Part shown: one piece after another, positions 7,368 to 15,443 of the stretch
How the letters are laid out: each line of letters starts with the position of its first letter
Position numbering within the stretch: position 1 is the first letter of the stretch
Assembly (NCBI GenBank): GCA_027339635.1
Contig: DAHWNZ010000043.1
Span: forward strand, 1-25,107
Length of the DNA: 25,107 nucleotides
Direction: 5' to 3'
Source of the DNA: AG-12 sp027339635
Lineage (GTDB): Bacteria; Chloroflexota; Dormibacteria; Aeolococcales; Bog-877
Translations under genes and position numbers: made by a program
Notes under the pieces: model-generated
Seen by the model: the letters and a program-made list of their open reading frames with translations, nothing else
Databases searched by the model: none
What the model was told of the DNA's origin: nothing

Positions 7368-7935
7368 GGTTGCGGAGAGCCCGCGGGTTCCCAGCACGGC
7401 GCGGCATTATGCCCAGGCGCTCTTCGAGCTGGCCGAGCAGGAGGGTACCTTCGCCGGCTGGCAGGAGCGGCTGGGCCAGCTGCGTGGGCTGGTGGAGGGC
7501 ACCGAGTTGGGCCGGGCGATCGCGAGCCCGGAGTTTTCCGCGGCGCAGCGCCTGGAGCTGGCCGGAGCGGTCCTGAAGGAGGCTCCCAAGGTCGACAGGG
7601 AGGCCGCCAATCTGCTCCGCCTCCTCATCCAGAGCCGCCGCACCGCGATGCTGGCGGCGATCGAGGCCGGCTATCAGGACCTCGTGGACCGGAAGGAGGG
7701 CAGGGTGAAGGCCCAGCTCTCAACCGCGGTGGAGGTGGATCCCGAGGAGCTTACGAGGTTCTCCCAGGAGCTCTCGCACCGGCTCGGGGTCCAGGTCAAC
7801 TTTCAAGCCCAGGTGGACCCCTCCCTGCTGGGCGGGGCGGTGGTGCGGGTGGGGGATCGGGTCCTCGACGCGAGTCTCAAGACCAAGCTCCAGCAGCTGC
7901 GCCGCGAGATGCTGACAGAAGTCCATTCTTCGTGA
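7360..7935 (+). CDS. atpH: F-type ATP synthase subunit delta (OSCP)
   Basis: 191 residues. The N-terminal helical domain starts STARHYAQALFELAEQEG, the family opening (A-x-x-YA-x-AL). The C-terminal domain contains VDPSLLGGAVVRVGDRVLDASLKTKLQQLR, the diagnostic LGG-x-x-x-x-GD-x-x-D-x-S block. It sits on top of F1 and connects it to the b stalk. GTG 7360 lies 9 bases after AAGGAGG and overlaps the atpF stop by 8 bases. It is followed after 7 bases by atpA. Confidence 0.93.
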   Translation: MPEVAESPRVPSTARHYAQALFELAEQEGTFAGWQERLGQLRGLVEGTELGRAIASPEFSAAQRLELAGAVLKEAPKVDREAANLLRLLIQSRRTAMLAAIEAGYQDLVDRKEGRVKAQLSTAVEVDPEELTRFSQELSHRLGVQVNFQAQVDPSLLGGAVVRVGDRVLDASLKTKLQQLRREMLTEVHSS

Positions 7936-7942
7936 GGAGACC

Positions 7943-9478
7943 ATGAGCCTCAGTGCCGACGACATAGGCAAGATCATCAAGAGCAAGATCGCCGACTTCG
8001 ACGCCCCGGTGGTCACCGCGCAGTCTGGCGTCATAACCGCCCTCGCCGACGGCATCGCCCAGGTGTACGGGCTGGACGGGGCGATGGCGGGAGAGCTGCT
8101 GGAGTTCCCCAAGGGGGTCTACGGGATGGCGCTGAACCTCGAGGAGGATCTGGTCCGCGCCATCGTGATGGGGCCTTACACGGAGCTCAGCGAGGGCGAC
8201 GAGGTGCGCACCACCGGCCGGATCGTGGAGGTGCCGGTGGGGCGGGAACTGGTGGGCCGGGTGGTCAATGCCCTCGGGGAGCCGATCGACGGCAAGGGGG
8301 AGATCGCGACCAAGGAGCGCTGGCCCATGGAGCGGCCCGCGCCGGGGGTGGTCGACCGCCAGCCGGTGGACACTCCGGTCGCTACCGGGATCAAGGCGAT
8401 CGACGCCCTGGTGCCGATCGGCAGGGGCCAGCGTGAGCTGTTAATCGGGGACCGCCAGATCGGCAAGACGGCCATCGCGATCGACACCATCATCAATCAG
8501 AAGGGCAAGAACCTGACCTGCATCTATGTGGCGATCGGTCAGACCGCCACCTCGGTGGCGCGCACCGCGGCCCTGCTGGAGGAGTACGGGGCGCTGGAGC
8601 ACACCATCATCGTGTCCGCCACCGCGGCGGAGCCGGCCGCGCTGCAGTATCTGGCGCCGTACTCCGCCTGCACGATGGGGGAGTGGTTCATGGAGCGCGG
8701 TGAGGATGCCCTGGTGGTCTACGACGACCTCAGCAAGCACGCCTGGGCCTACCGCGAGATCTCCCTGGCGCTCCGCCGTCCTCCGGGAAGGGAGGCCTAC
8801 CCAGGGGACGTGTTCTACCTGCATTCCCGGCTTCTGGAGCGGGCGGCCCGGCTCTCCGCGGAGAAGGGCGGAGGTTCGCTGACGGCGCTGCCGATCATCG
8901 AGACCCAGGCCAACGACGTCTCCGCCTACATCCCGACCAACGTCATCTCCATCACCGATGGGCAGATCTATCTCGAGGGGGACCTCTTCTATGCGGGCAC
9001 AAGGCCCGCGATCTCGGTCGGTCTATCGGTGAGCCGGGTGGGTGGGGACGCCATGACCAAGGCCATGAGATCGGTGGCGGGAGGAATGCGGCTGGACCTG
9101 GCCCAGTTCCGGGCCCTGGCGGCCTTCGCCCAGTTCTCTTCGGACCTGGACAAGTCCACCCGGGATCAGCTGGAGCGGGGCAGGCGCCTGACCGAGCTGC
9201 TCAAGCAGGATCAGTACCAGCCGGTCTCTCTGGCCCACCAGGTGATGACCATCTTCGCCGGCACCAACGGCTATCTGGACCGGGTCCCGGTGGACAGGAT
9301 CGGCGAGTGGGACCAGCAGTTCCGGCGCTGGGTGGGCCAGACCCACGGGCCTTTGGAGCAGGCGATCGAGGAGCGCAAGGCTCTCGACGAGCAGATGCAG
9401 GCGGAGTTGAGGTCCGTGATCGAGGAATTCAACCAGGGATTCGATATGGGCCCGGCCGCGGCTGCCGAAGGCAGCTGA
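7943..9478 (+). CDS. atpA: F-type ATP synthase subunit alpha
   Basis: 511 residues, normal length. Order: N-terminal beta barrel (about 25-95), nucleotide-binding domain with P-loop GDRQIGKT (169-176), PAISVGLSVSRVGGDAMTKAMR containing the arginine finger, and the C-terminal helical bundle. The P-loop reads Q-I-G-K-T, where nearly all alpha subunits have Q-T-G-K-T. The catalytically important Lys and Thr are intact. ATG 7943 has GAGGAGA immediately upstream. Together with AtpD it forms the alpha3-beta3 head. Confidence 0.97.
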   Translation: MSLSADDIGKIIKSKIADFDAPVVTAQSGVITALADGIAQVYGLDGAMAGELLEFPKGVYGMALNLEEDLVRAIVMGPYTELSEGDEVRTTGRIVEVPVGRELVGRVVNALGEPIDGKGEIATKERWPMERPAPGVVDRQPVDTPVATGIKAIDALVPIGRGQRELLIGDRQIGKTAIAIDTIINQKGKNLTCIYVAIGQTATSVARTAALLEEYGALEHTIIVSATAAEPAALQYLAPYSACTMGEWFMERGEDALVVYDDLSKHAWAYREISLALRRPPGREAYPGDVFYLHSRLLERAARLSAEKGGGSLTALPIIETQANDVSAYIPTNVISITDGQIYLEGDLFYAGTRPAISVGLSVSRVGGDAMTKAMRSVAGGMRLDLAQFRALAAFAQFSSDLDKSTRDQLERGRRLTELLKQDQYQPVSLAHQVMTIFAGTNGYLDRVPVDRIGEWDQQFRRWVGQTHGPLEQAIEERKALDEQMQAELRSVIEEFNQGFDMGPAAAAEGS

Positions 9479-9487
9479 GGGAGCCCT

Positions 9488-10360
9488 GTGGCAACACTTC
9501 GCGACATCCGCCGGCACATCCGCGCGGTCCGCAACATCGAGCAGATCACCAGGGCGATGCAGATGGTCGCGGCCGCCAAGATGCGGCGGGCCCAGGCCAG
9601 GGCCGAGGCGGCGCGCCCATACGCGGATGCCATGGACCAGATGGCGCGGGACGTGGCCAAGATTGGCAAGGAGTACCGCCACCCGTTCCTTGTTCCCAGG
9701 GAGAGGGGGCGCGGCCTGGTGATCCTGGTCACCTCCGACAGGGGGCTGGCCGGGTCGCTCAACGCCAACACCCTGAGGGCCGCGCACTCCCACATGCTCC
9801 GCCACTTCGGCCCCGGCTACCAGGTGGTCGCGATCGGGCGCAAGGCGGTCGACTTCTCCCACCGCATGCATGTGGAACTCGTCCATCACAAGATCGGTCT
9901 GCCGGACCGGGTCGAGGAAGCGGAGCTGCGGCCGTCGGTGGAGTGTGCGGTCCGGGCTTACCTCGATGGTGAGGTGTCGGGAGTCGTGCTCGCCTACTCG
10001 AGGTTCAAGAACCTCCTGACCCAGATCCCCACCATCCAACAGCTGGTTCCCGTGCCTCCGGCGGAGCCCGATGAGGGACCCAAGACCGAGGGTGACTACA
10101 TCTACGAGCCCGACGGAGAGGCGGTGCTGCAACGGCTGATGCCGGCCTATCTCATGAGCCAGGTGTTCCACGCCGTGGTGGAGAACCAGGCGAGCTTCTA
10201 CGGCGCCCAGATGATCGCAATGCAGAACGCGTCCTCCAGTGCCAAGGACGTCATTCGAGACCTGTCGCTGACCGCCAACAAGGTGCGGCAGGCGGGGATC
10301 ACCAAGGAATTGATGGAGATAATCGGTGGCGCCGAGGCCCTGCAGGCGGCCCGGCGCTGA
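9488..10360 (+). CDS. atpG: F-type ATP synthase subunit gamma
   Basis: 290 residues. The N-terminal helix is ATLRDIRRHIRAVRNIEQITRAMQMVAAAKMRRAQ, the family signature that enters the alpha3-beta3 core. The Rossmann-like middle has LVTSDRGLAGSLNAN. The C-terminal helix is MIAMQNASSSAKDVIRDLSLTANKVRQAGITKELMEIIGGAEAL. This is the central rotor shaft that couples c-ring rotation to the catalytic sites. The start is GTG 9488, nine bases after atpA, with GAGGGAG at 9477-9483. Confidence 0.96.
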   Translation: MATLRDIRRHIRAVRNIEQITRAMQMVAAAKMRRAQARAEAARPYADAMDQMARDVAKIGKEYRHPFLVPRERGRGLVILVTSDRGLAGSLNANTLRAAHSHMLRHFGPGYQVVAIGRKAVDFSHRMHVELVHHKIGLPDRVEEAELRPSVECAVRAYLDGEVSGVVLAYSRFKNLLTQIPTIQQLVPVPPAEPDEGPKTEGDYIYEPDGEAVLQRLMPAYLMSQVFHAVVENQASFYGAQMIAMQNASSSAKDVIRDLSLTANKVRQAGITKELMEIIGGAEALQAARR

Positions 10361-10370
10361 GGAGGTGGTG

Positions 10371-11816
10371 ATGGCGACGAGCAAAGAAGAGCAGTCGGTG
10401 ACGGGCCGCGGTGAGGTTCTGCAGGTGATCGGGGCGGTCGTGGACGTGGCCTTTGACGCCGCCGAGCTGCCCCACATCCTGGACGCCCTCGAGGTAGACC
10501 GCGAGGGCTCGCGGCTTGTGCTCGAGGTGCAGCAGCACCTGGGCAACGATGTGGCGCGCTGCATCGCCATGGAGTCGACCGATGGGCTGCGCAGGGGAGA
10601 CCCGGTGATGGCGACCGGGGCCCCCATCCAGGTGCCGGTCGGCAAGGGGGTCCTGGGGCGGATGTTCAACGTGATCGGGGAGACGATCGATGGCGGAGCG
10701 CCCTTCGAGGCCACCAAGCGAATGCCGATCCACCGGGAGGCGCCAACCGTCTCGGAGCAGGCGGTGTCGACCGAGATCCTGGAGACGGGGATCAAGGTGT
10801 TGGACCTCATCTGCACATTCGCCAAGGGCTCCAAGATCGGACTCTTCGGCGGCGCGGGAGTCGGCAAGACGGTGATCGTGATGGAGCTCATCCGCAACAT
10901 CGCCAAGGAGCACCAGGGCTACTCGGTCTTCGCCGGGGTCGGCGAGAGGACCAGGGAGGGCAACCAGCTCTTCGGAGAGATGCATGAGTCCGGGGTCATC
11001 GACCAGACCGCCCTGGTCTTCGGCCAGATGAACGAGCCGCCTGGTGCCCGGGCTCGGATCGCCCTCACCGGGCTCACCATGGCCGAGGAGTTCCGGGATG
11101 AGGAGGGCGCGGACGTCCTCCTCTTCATTGACAACGTCTTCCGCTACATGATGGCGGGCTCCGAGGTCTCGGCGCTGCTGGGGCGGATGCCTTCCGCCGT
11201 GGGATATCAGCCCACTCTGGCCACGGAGATGGGCGACCTGCAGGAGCGAATCACCTCCACCACCAAGGGATCGATCACATCCGTGCAGGCGGTGTACGTC
11301 CCCGCCGACGACTTCACAGACCCCGCCATCCAGACCACCTTTGCCCACCTGGGCGCGACGGTGTCACTGGACCGCCGCATCGCCGAGCTCGGCATCTACC
11401 CCGCCGTCAACCCGCTCGACTCGTTCAGCCGGATCCTGGAGCCGAGGACCGTCGGGGCAGAGCACCATGAGGTGGCTCTGGGAGTGCAGCGGGTGTTGCA
11501 GCGCTATCAAGACCTCCAGGACATCATCGCCATCTTGGGCATGGAGGAGCTCTCGGACGAGGACCGCCAGACCGTGGACCGCGCCCGTCGGGTCCAGCAG
11601 TTCCTGGGCCAACCCTTCTTCGTGGCGGAACAGTTCACGGGTCGGCCGGGCAAGTACGTGCCCCTGCGTGAGACGGTGAGGGGGTTCAAGGAGATCCTCA
11701 GCGGCAGCCTGGACGAACTGCCGGAGCAGGCCTTCAGGATGGTGGGCACGATCGACGAGGCGATCGACAACGGGCGGCAGCTCAACCGCGGGGCTGAACC
11801 GGAGGCGGCCGCCTGA
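10371..11816 (+). CDS. atpD: F-type ATP synthase subunit beta
   Basis: 481-residue catalytic subunit. P-loop GGAGVGKT is at 160-167 and the catalytic Glu at E192 in GERTREGN. LLGRMPSAVGYQPTLATEMG and the EELSDED lever (DELSEED region) are present. ATG 10371 has GGAGG upstream; an in-frame ATG at 10326 lies inside atpG and would add 15 unrelated residues. Several normally near-invariant positions differ: FRYMMAGSE for FRFTQAGSE, AHLGATVSLDRR for AHLDATTVLSR, YPAVNPLDSFSR for YPAVDPLDSTSR, and PEQAFRMVG for PEQAFYMVG. The frame is intact and essential residues are retained, so I regard it as functional but divergent. Confidence 0.97.
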   Translation: MATSKEEQSVTGRGEVLQVIGAVVDVAFDAAELPHILDALEVDREGSRLVLEVQQHLGNDVARCIAMESTDGLRRGDPVMATGAPIQVPVGKGVLGRMFNVIGETIDGGAPFEATKRMPIHREAPTVSEQAVSTEILETGIKVLDLICTFAKGSKIGLFGGAGVGKTVIVMELIRNIAKEHQGYSVFAGVGERTREGNQLFGEMHESGVIDQTALVFGQMNEPPGARARIALTGLTMAEEFRDEEGADVLLFIDNVFRYMMAGSEVSALLGRMPSAVGYQPTLATEMGDLQERITSTTKGSITSVQAVYVPADDFTDPAIQTTFAHLGATVSLDRRIAELGIYPAVNPLDSFSRILEPRTVGAEHHEVALGVQRVLQRYQDLQDIIAILGMEELSDEDRQTVDRARRVQQFLGQPFFVAEQFTGRPGKYVPLRETVRGFKEILSGSLDELPEQAFRMVGTIDEAIDNGRQLNRGAEPEAAA

Positions 11817-11817
11817 C

Positions 11818-12243
11818 GTGGGTGTCGCAACCAGGCTGCTCACCAGTCAGAAGCCGCTGTTCCGTGGTGACTGTGACTTCATCGTCCTCCGTGGGGCCGA
11901 CGGTGACCTCGGTGTCCTGCCGGGGCATTCCCCGCTCCTCACCTGGCTGAAACCTGGTGAGGTCATGCTCCGCCGGGGCGAGAAGGAGGAATACTTCTTC
12001 TTGGAGGACGGCTATCTGGAGGTGCTGCCCGATAGGGTCTCGATTCTGGCCCAGCGTGGCTCCCGGTCGGATGAGCTGAAGCCCGAGGTTGCCGAGACGA
12101 TGAGGAAGGCCGCGGAGGACGCGCTCCACCGGGCCGAGGCGTCCGCTGGTGACAAGGGGCTCGCCGTGGTTCAAAGTGAGCTGGAGGTGGCGGTGGCGCG
12201 CCTGGAGGCGGCCGAGCGGCAGCGCCGTCGGGCCCGGGACTGA
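11818..12243 (+). CDS. atpC: F-type ATP synthase subunit epsilon
   Basis: 141 residues. The N-terminal beta sandwich contains GDLGVLPGHSPLLTWLKPGEV, the family G-x-x-G-x-L-x-GHxP-x-x block. The C-terminal part is an Arg/Glu/Ala-rich helical hairpin (about 88-138) of the type that inhibits ATP hydrolysis. The start is GTG 11818, one base after the atpD stop, with GGAGG at 11801-11805. It is the last gene of the atp operon; a short inverted repeat follows at 12272-12301. Confidence 0.93.
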   Translation: MGVATRLLTSQKPLFRGDCDFIVLRGADGDLGVLPGHSPLLTWLKPGEVMLRRGEKEEYFFLEDGYLEVLPDRVSILAQRGSRSDELKPEVAETMRKAAEDALHRAEASAGDKGLAVVQSELEVAVARLEAAERQRRRARD

Positions 12244-12271
12244 CACAACAGGACGCAACTTCGTAACGACT

Positions 12272-12301
12272 CGACCTCACCGGCGGAGGACGCTGAGGTC
12301 G
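12272..12301 (+). repeat. Inverted repeat between atpC and the tagA-like gene
   Basis: CGACCTCA (12272-12279) and TGAGGTCG (12294-12301) are perfect 8-base arms around a 14-base spacer. There is no T-run after it, so it is a poor intrinsic terminator. It ends five bases before the TATACT box and overlaps the -35 zone, so an operator is equally possible. Confidence 0.45.
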
Positions 12302-12305
12302 TGGA

Positions 12306-12317
12306 TATACTCGGCCG
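12306..12317 (+). promoter_or_regulatory. -10 element of the tagA-like gene, leaderless layout
   Basis: TATACT at 12306-12311 is followed by CGGCCG and then the GTG start at 12318. The 6-base gap puts transcription initiation on the start codon itself. No clear -35 hexamer is visible. Confidence 0.5.
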
Positions 12318-13118
12318 GTGCATGGTTCAGCGGCACCTGCAGCGGTCGACCAGACGCTCCGCGAGGACTCGTTTCCGGCGCGGACGGCTGTACTGGGAGT
12401 TCCCGTGGACGGCTGCACCAAGGAACAGGCACTGGCCAGGTGTGAGCGCGTCCTGGCGTCCGGGGCTGCCGCCGAAGCCGTCCAGATCGTGACCCTGAAC
12501 CCGGAGATGGTGATGCGGGCCAGGCGCGACCCCGACTTCAAGGAAGCGGTCCTGACAGCGGGGCTGGTGCTGGCCGACGGGGCGGGGATCTCCTGGGCCG
12601 CGCGGCGGCTCGGATCACCCCTTCCCGAGCGCATCCCCGGTGTGGACATGCTGGTCGCTCTATGTGAGCTGGCGGCGCGGCGCGGCTGGTCGGTGTACCT
12701 GCTCGGCGCCGGCCCCGGGGTGGCGGAGGAGGCGGGCGCCCGACTTCGGGCGATGATCCCCGGGCTCTTGATCGCCGGCAGCACGAGTGGGACCAGGCTC
12801 GAGTCCGAAGCCGAGTCGACCGCTGCCGCCATCCGAGCGAGTGGCGCCAGGATCCTGGCCGTCGCGTTTGGGGCGCCCCACCAGGACCTGTGGTTGCAGC
12901 GGCATCTGCGGGCCACAGGGTGCGCTGTCGGCATGGGCGTCGGGGGGTCCTTCGACTACCTCTCGGGCCGGGTCCGGCGGGCCCCTGGTCGGTTGCGGCG
13001 GATGGGGCTGGAGTGGGCCTTCCGGCTCTTGCGTCAGCCGTGGCGCCTGCCCCGAATGTTGCGGGGAGCCCCATTTTTCCTCCTGGTTTGGCGCGGCGCG
13101 CGATCGGTGCCAGACTGA
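12318..13118 (+). CDS. WecG/TagA/CpsF-family glycosyltransferase (GT26)
   Basis: 266 residues of the GT26 family, whose members add ManNAc or ManNAcA to lipid-PP-GlcNAc during teichoic acid or enterobacterial common antigen synthesis. Motifs: TLNPEMVMRARRD (59-71), LADGAGISWAARRLG (85-99) containing the conserved catalytic-type Asp (D87), YLLGAGPGVAEEAGARL, and VAFGAPHQDLWL. The C-terminus is rich in Arg and hydrophobic residues (RRAPGRLRRMGLEWAFRLLRQPWRLPRM), matching the appendage that docks TagA to the membrane. GTG 12318 is the first codon after the predicted transcription start. The stop overlaps the next gene's ATG (TGATG). It pairs logically with the WecA/TagO-like enzyme at 776. Confidence 0.88.
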   Translation: MHGSAAPAAVDQTLREDSFPARTAVLGVPVDGCTKEQALARCERVLASGAAAEAVQIVTLNPEMVMRARRDPDFKEAVLTAGLVLADGAGISWAARRLGSPLPERIPGVDMLVALCELAARRGWSVYLLGAGPGVAEEAGARLRAMIPGLLIAGSTSGTRLESEAESTAAAIRASGARILAVAFGAPHQDLWLQRHLRATGCAVGMGVGGSFDYLSGRVRRAPGRLRRMGLEWAFRLLRQPWRLPRMLRGAPFFLLVWRGARSVPD

Positions 13119-13864
13119 TGGTCATGCGTCGCCCCGATCTCAGCGTGGTGATCCCGGCCTACAACGAGGAGCGGCGCCTCCCGCCCACCCTTGCCAGCAT
13201 CCGTGAGTTCCTGGATGGGCGAGGATCCCGCTACGAAGTCCTGGTCGTGGATGATGGGAGCTCAGACGCCACCGCCTCCAGCGCACAGAGCGCGGCCTCC
13301 CACTGGCCTCAGCTTCGCCTACTCAAACTGGATCGCAACCGGGGCAAGGGCGCGGCTATCCAGCGGGGGATGCTGGCCGCCCGGGGGGTGCGGCGGCTGT
13401 TCACCGACGCCGATCTGTCCACTCCCATCGACGAGCTGACCAAGCTGGAGGCGGCCATCAGCGTGGGCGCGGACGTGGCCATCGGGTCGCGGGCCGTTCC
13501 CGGCTCCCGCGTCGAGGTGCATCAGCCGTTGCATCGGGAACTGATGGGGAAGAGCTACAACCGCCTGCTGCAGGCCCTGGTGCTACCCGGCTTGCACGAC
13601 ACCCAGTGCGGCTTCAAGCTGTTCACCGCGACCGCGGCCCAGAGCTGCTTTGCGGAGTTGCACTGTCCCGGCTTCGGCTTTGACGCGGAGGTGCTGCTCC
13701 ACGCCTCCGCCAGCGGGCTGCGCGTGGCCGAGGTGGGAGTGAGCTGGCGCAACTCCTGTGGGACCAGGGTCAGCCCATTCAACGACAGCTGGCGGATGCT
13801 GGCCGAGCTGTGGCGCCTGCGCCGCCTCCGCGGGTCACTGGTGCCGCTGCCCGAGCACACTTGA
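13118..13864 (+). CDS. GT2 glycosyltransferase, polyprenyl-phosphate sugar transferase type
   Basis: 248 residues, GT-A fold. LSVVIPAYNEERRLPPTL (about 8-25), VVDDGSSDAT, LDRNRGKGAAIQRGMLAARG and the metal-binding LFTDADLSTPIDEL are followed by DTQCGFKLFTA. This order is typical of the dolichyl-phosphate glucosyltransferase (ALG5-like)/DPM1 branch. A product such as polyprenyl-phosphate-glucose or -mannose, used as a donor by GT-C enzymes outside the membrane, is plausible. No C-terminal membrane segments are seen, so it would be peripheral. An open frame extends upstream to 12890, but that is inside the tagA-like gene. ATG 13118 overlaps its stop. ATG 13124 is a possible alternative two codons in. 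Confidence 0.88.
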   Translation: MVMRRPDLSVVIPAYNEERRLPPTLASIREFLDGRGSRYEVLVVDDGSSDATASSAQSAASHWPQLRLLKLDRNRGKGAAIQRGMLAARGVRRLFTDADLSTPIDELTKLEAAISVGADVAIGSRAVPGSRVEVHQPLHRELMGKSYNRLLQALVLPGLHDTQCGFKLFTATAAQSCFAELHCPGFGFDAEVLLHASASGLRVAEVGVSWRNSCGTRVSPFNDSWRMLAELWRLRRLRGSLVPLPEHT

Positions 13865-13887
13865 TCGGAGGACGGAGCGCAGGGGGC

Positions 13888-15390
13888 GTGCGCGCCCCCG
13901 ACCTCACCGGGGAGCGGCTCTCCGATCTCGCCCGCGGCGCTCTGAGCGCCACTGACAGCGGGCTCTTCTGGTGGGTCGCCGGCACCGTGGCGGTTCTGGG
14001 AGGGGCCGCCGCCGGGTTCCACCTGCCAACGTCGGGCGACAGCTTCGTCCACATCGCCACAGGAAGGATCCTGGATGCCAGAGGGCTTATGGGAACGAGC
14101 TCCTTCATGGCGGGGAGAGCGGCGCCGCTTGATCTGCGCTCGTGGCTGCTGGATCTGGGCCTCGCCCGCCTCTACTCGTTTGGAGGTGTGGGGGCCTTGG
14201 AGACCCTGGCCGCCCTTATCGGGGCGCTGACCGGCCTACTGATGCTGGCCGCGGCCCGGATGATGGGACGCGCCCACCCGATCATGGTCCTCATCTGCGT
14301 CGGCCTCGCCCTGGCCGCCCTGGACCCCGCCATCTCATCCCTGCCGGCGGCGGTGATGGCTGTTCTGGTGGCATCGTTGATGCTCTGTGTCGCCGCTCTC
14401 AGGCGGGGACATGGCTGGGCACCGTGGGCCCTTCTGGCCGTGGTGGTCCTGTGGGCGAACACGGACCCCTCGGTCTTGGTGGTGGCCCCCTTGACGGCGC
14501 TGATCCTGGTGGTCGACCTCTTCGGCTCTGGCGCGAACCGCAGATGGCTATGGCTGCCCGCCGCGGTGCTATTGGCGAGCTGTGCTAACCCCCAGGGTCC
14601 GCTGCTGTACGCTTGGGCGCCGCTCAGCCTGGGCATGTCAGGGGAGCATCCGCTGCTGCCCCTTTGGAGCAGCCCAGACTTCCATCCCTGGGGCGCGCGC
14701 CTCTCTGAGCTGTCCGCCCTGGCGCTGCTGCTCGGCTACCTCGTCGGAGGCACGGCCAGAAGGCGCTCGGATGGACTCCTCGCGCTGACTGTGGCCGTCC
14801 TGGCGCTGCTGTGGAGTGACTACCTCCCGTTCTTCCTGGTGGTCGCCGGGGTGCTCGGGGCGAGCCTTCTCTCCAACTGGGCCGCAGGGTTCGTGGGTGC
14901 GGATGAGAGGAGGACGGGCGTGGCGAGAGTCCCCCGGCGCCTCGTGCTCCTGGCGGCGCTGCCAGTACTCCTCACCGTGGTTCTCCTGGGCAGGGTTGTC
15001 ATTCATGCGGAGGCCTCTGGGGGCCCCTCCGGACAGCTGGCGGCTCGCCTTCCGGTGGCGGCCTCAGGCTGGCTGTCTGGCCACGAGCCGGCGGGCACCA
15101 TTTACTCCACCCCTGACTTCGGCGACTACCTGGCCGCGGCTGACCCCACCTCGCACAAGCTCCTGTGCACCACCGACCCGGTGGCGGATGGGGCGCAGCG
15201 CATGACCGCGTGCGAGCAGCTGGCCGTCCTGAATCAGGGTGCTCTGGCTGTCCTGCACAAGCTGGGGGTGACTTTGGCAGTCCTGCCCCGGTCCGCCCCG
15301 GAGGTCGCATTTCTGCGCGCCGAGGGCTGGTCCATCAGTTATCTTGATCCCGTCACGGAGGTGTTGGCGGCGCCACCCAGCTGGCGTTAA
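13888..15390 (+). CDS. Polytopic membrane protein, GT-C-like architecture (paralogue of 17300-18895)
   Basis: About 500 residues with roughly ten hydrophobic segments and a soluble C-terminal domain of about 120 residues (from PSGQLAARLPVAASGWL). I do not recognise a characterised family. The first extracytoplasmic loop, SGDSFVHIATGR, aligns with DPDFWWHLRNG of the minus-strand paralogue. VLWANTD, ASCANPQGPLLY and LWSSPDFHPWG also have counterparts there. A glycosyltransferase-C fold using a polyprenyl-phosphate sugar from the preceding GT2 enzyme is an inference. I chose GTG 13888 because CGGAG at 13873-13877 gives 10-base spacing. TTG 13861, overlapping the GT2 stop, is an alternative that adds nine residues. 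Confidence 0.7.
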   Translation: MRAPDLTGERLSDLARGALSATDSGLFWWVAGTVAVLGGAAAGFHLPTSGDSFVHIATGRILDARGLMGTSSFMAGRAAPLDLRSWLLDLGLARLYSFGGVGALETLAALIGALTGLLMLAAARMMGRAHPIMVLICVGLALAALDPAISSLPAAVMAVLVASLMLCVAALRRGHGWAPWALLAVVVLWANTDPSVLVVAPLTALILVVDLFGSGANRRWLWLPAAVLLASCANPQGPLLYAWAPLSLGMSGEHPLLPLWSSPDFHPWGARLSELSALALLLGYLVGGTARRRSDGLLALTVAVLALLWSDYLPFFLVVAGVLGASLLSNWAAGFVGADERRTGVARVPRRLVLLAALPVLLTVVLLGRVVIHAEASGGPSGQLAARLPVAASGWLSGHEPAGTIYSTPDFGDYLAAADPTSHKLLCTTDPVADGAQRMTACEQLAVLNQGALAVLHKLGVTLAVLPRSAPEVAFLRAEGWSISYLDPVTEVLAAPPSWR

Positions 15391-15443
15391 GGTTGTCTCG
15401 CTAGATTGCTAATCCCAGCACCCGATAGCAGAGTCAGGAGCAG

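Noticed and set aside
10326..10370. Upstream ATG start for atpD
   Set aside because: It overlaps the end of atpG and adds an unrelated Arg/Pro stretch; ATG 10371 has a good ribosome site.
9023..10906. 627-codon minus-strand open frame across atpA, atpG and atpD
   Set aside because: Antisense to three conserved ATP synthase genes; long only because GC-rich DNA has few stops.
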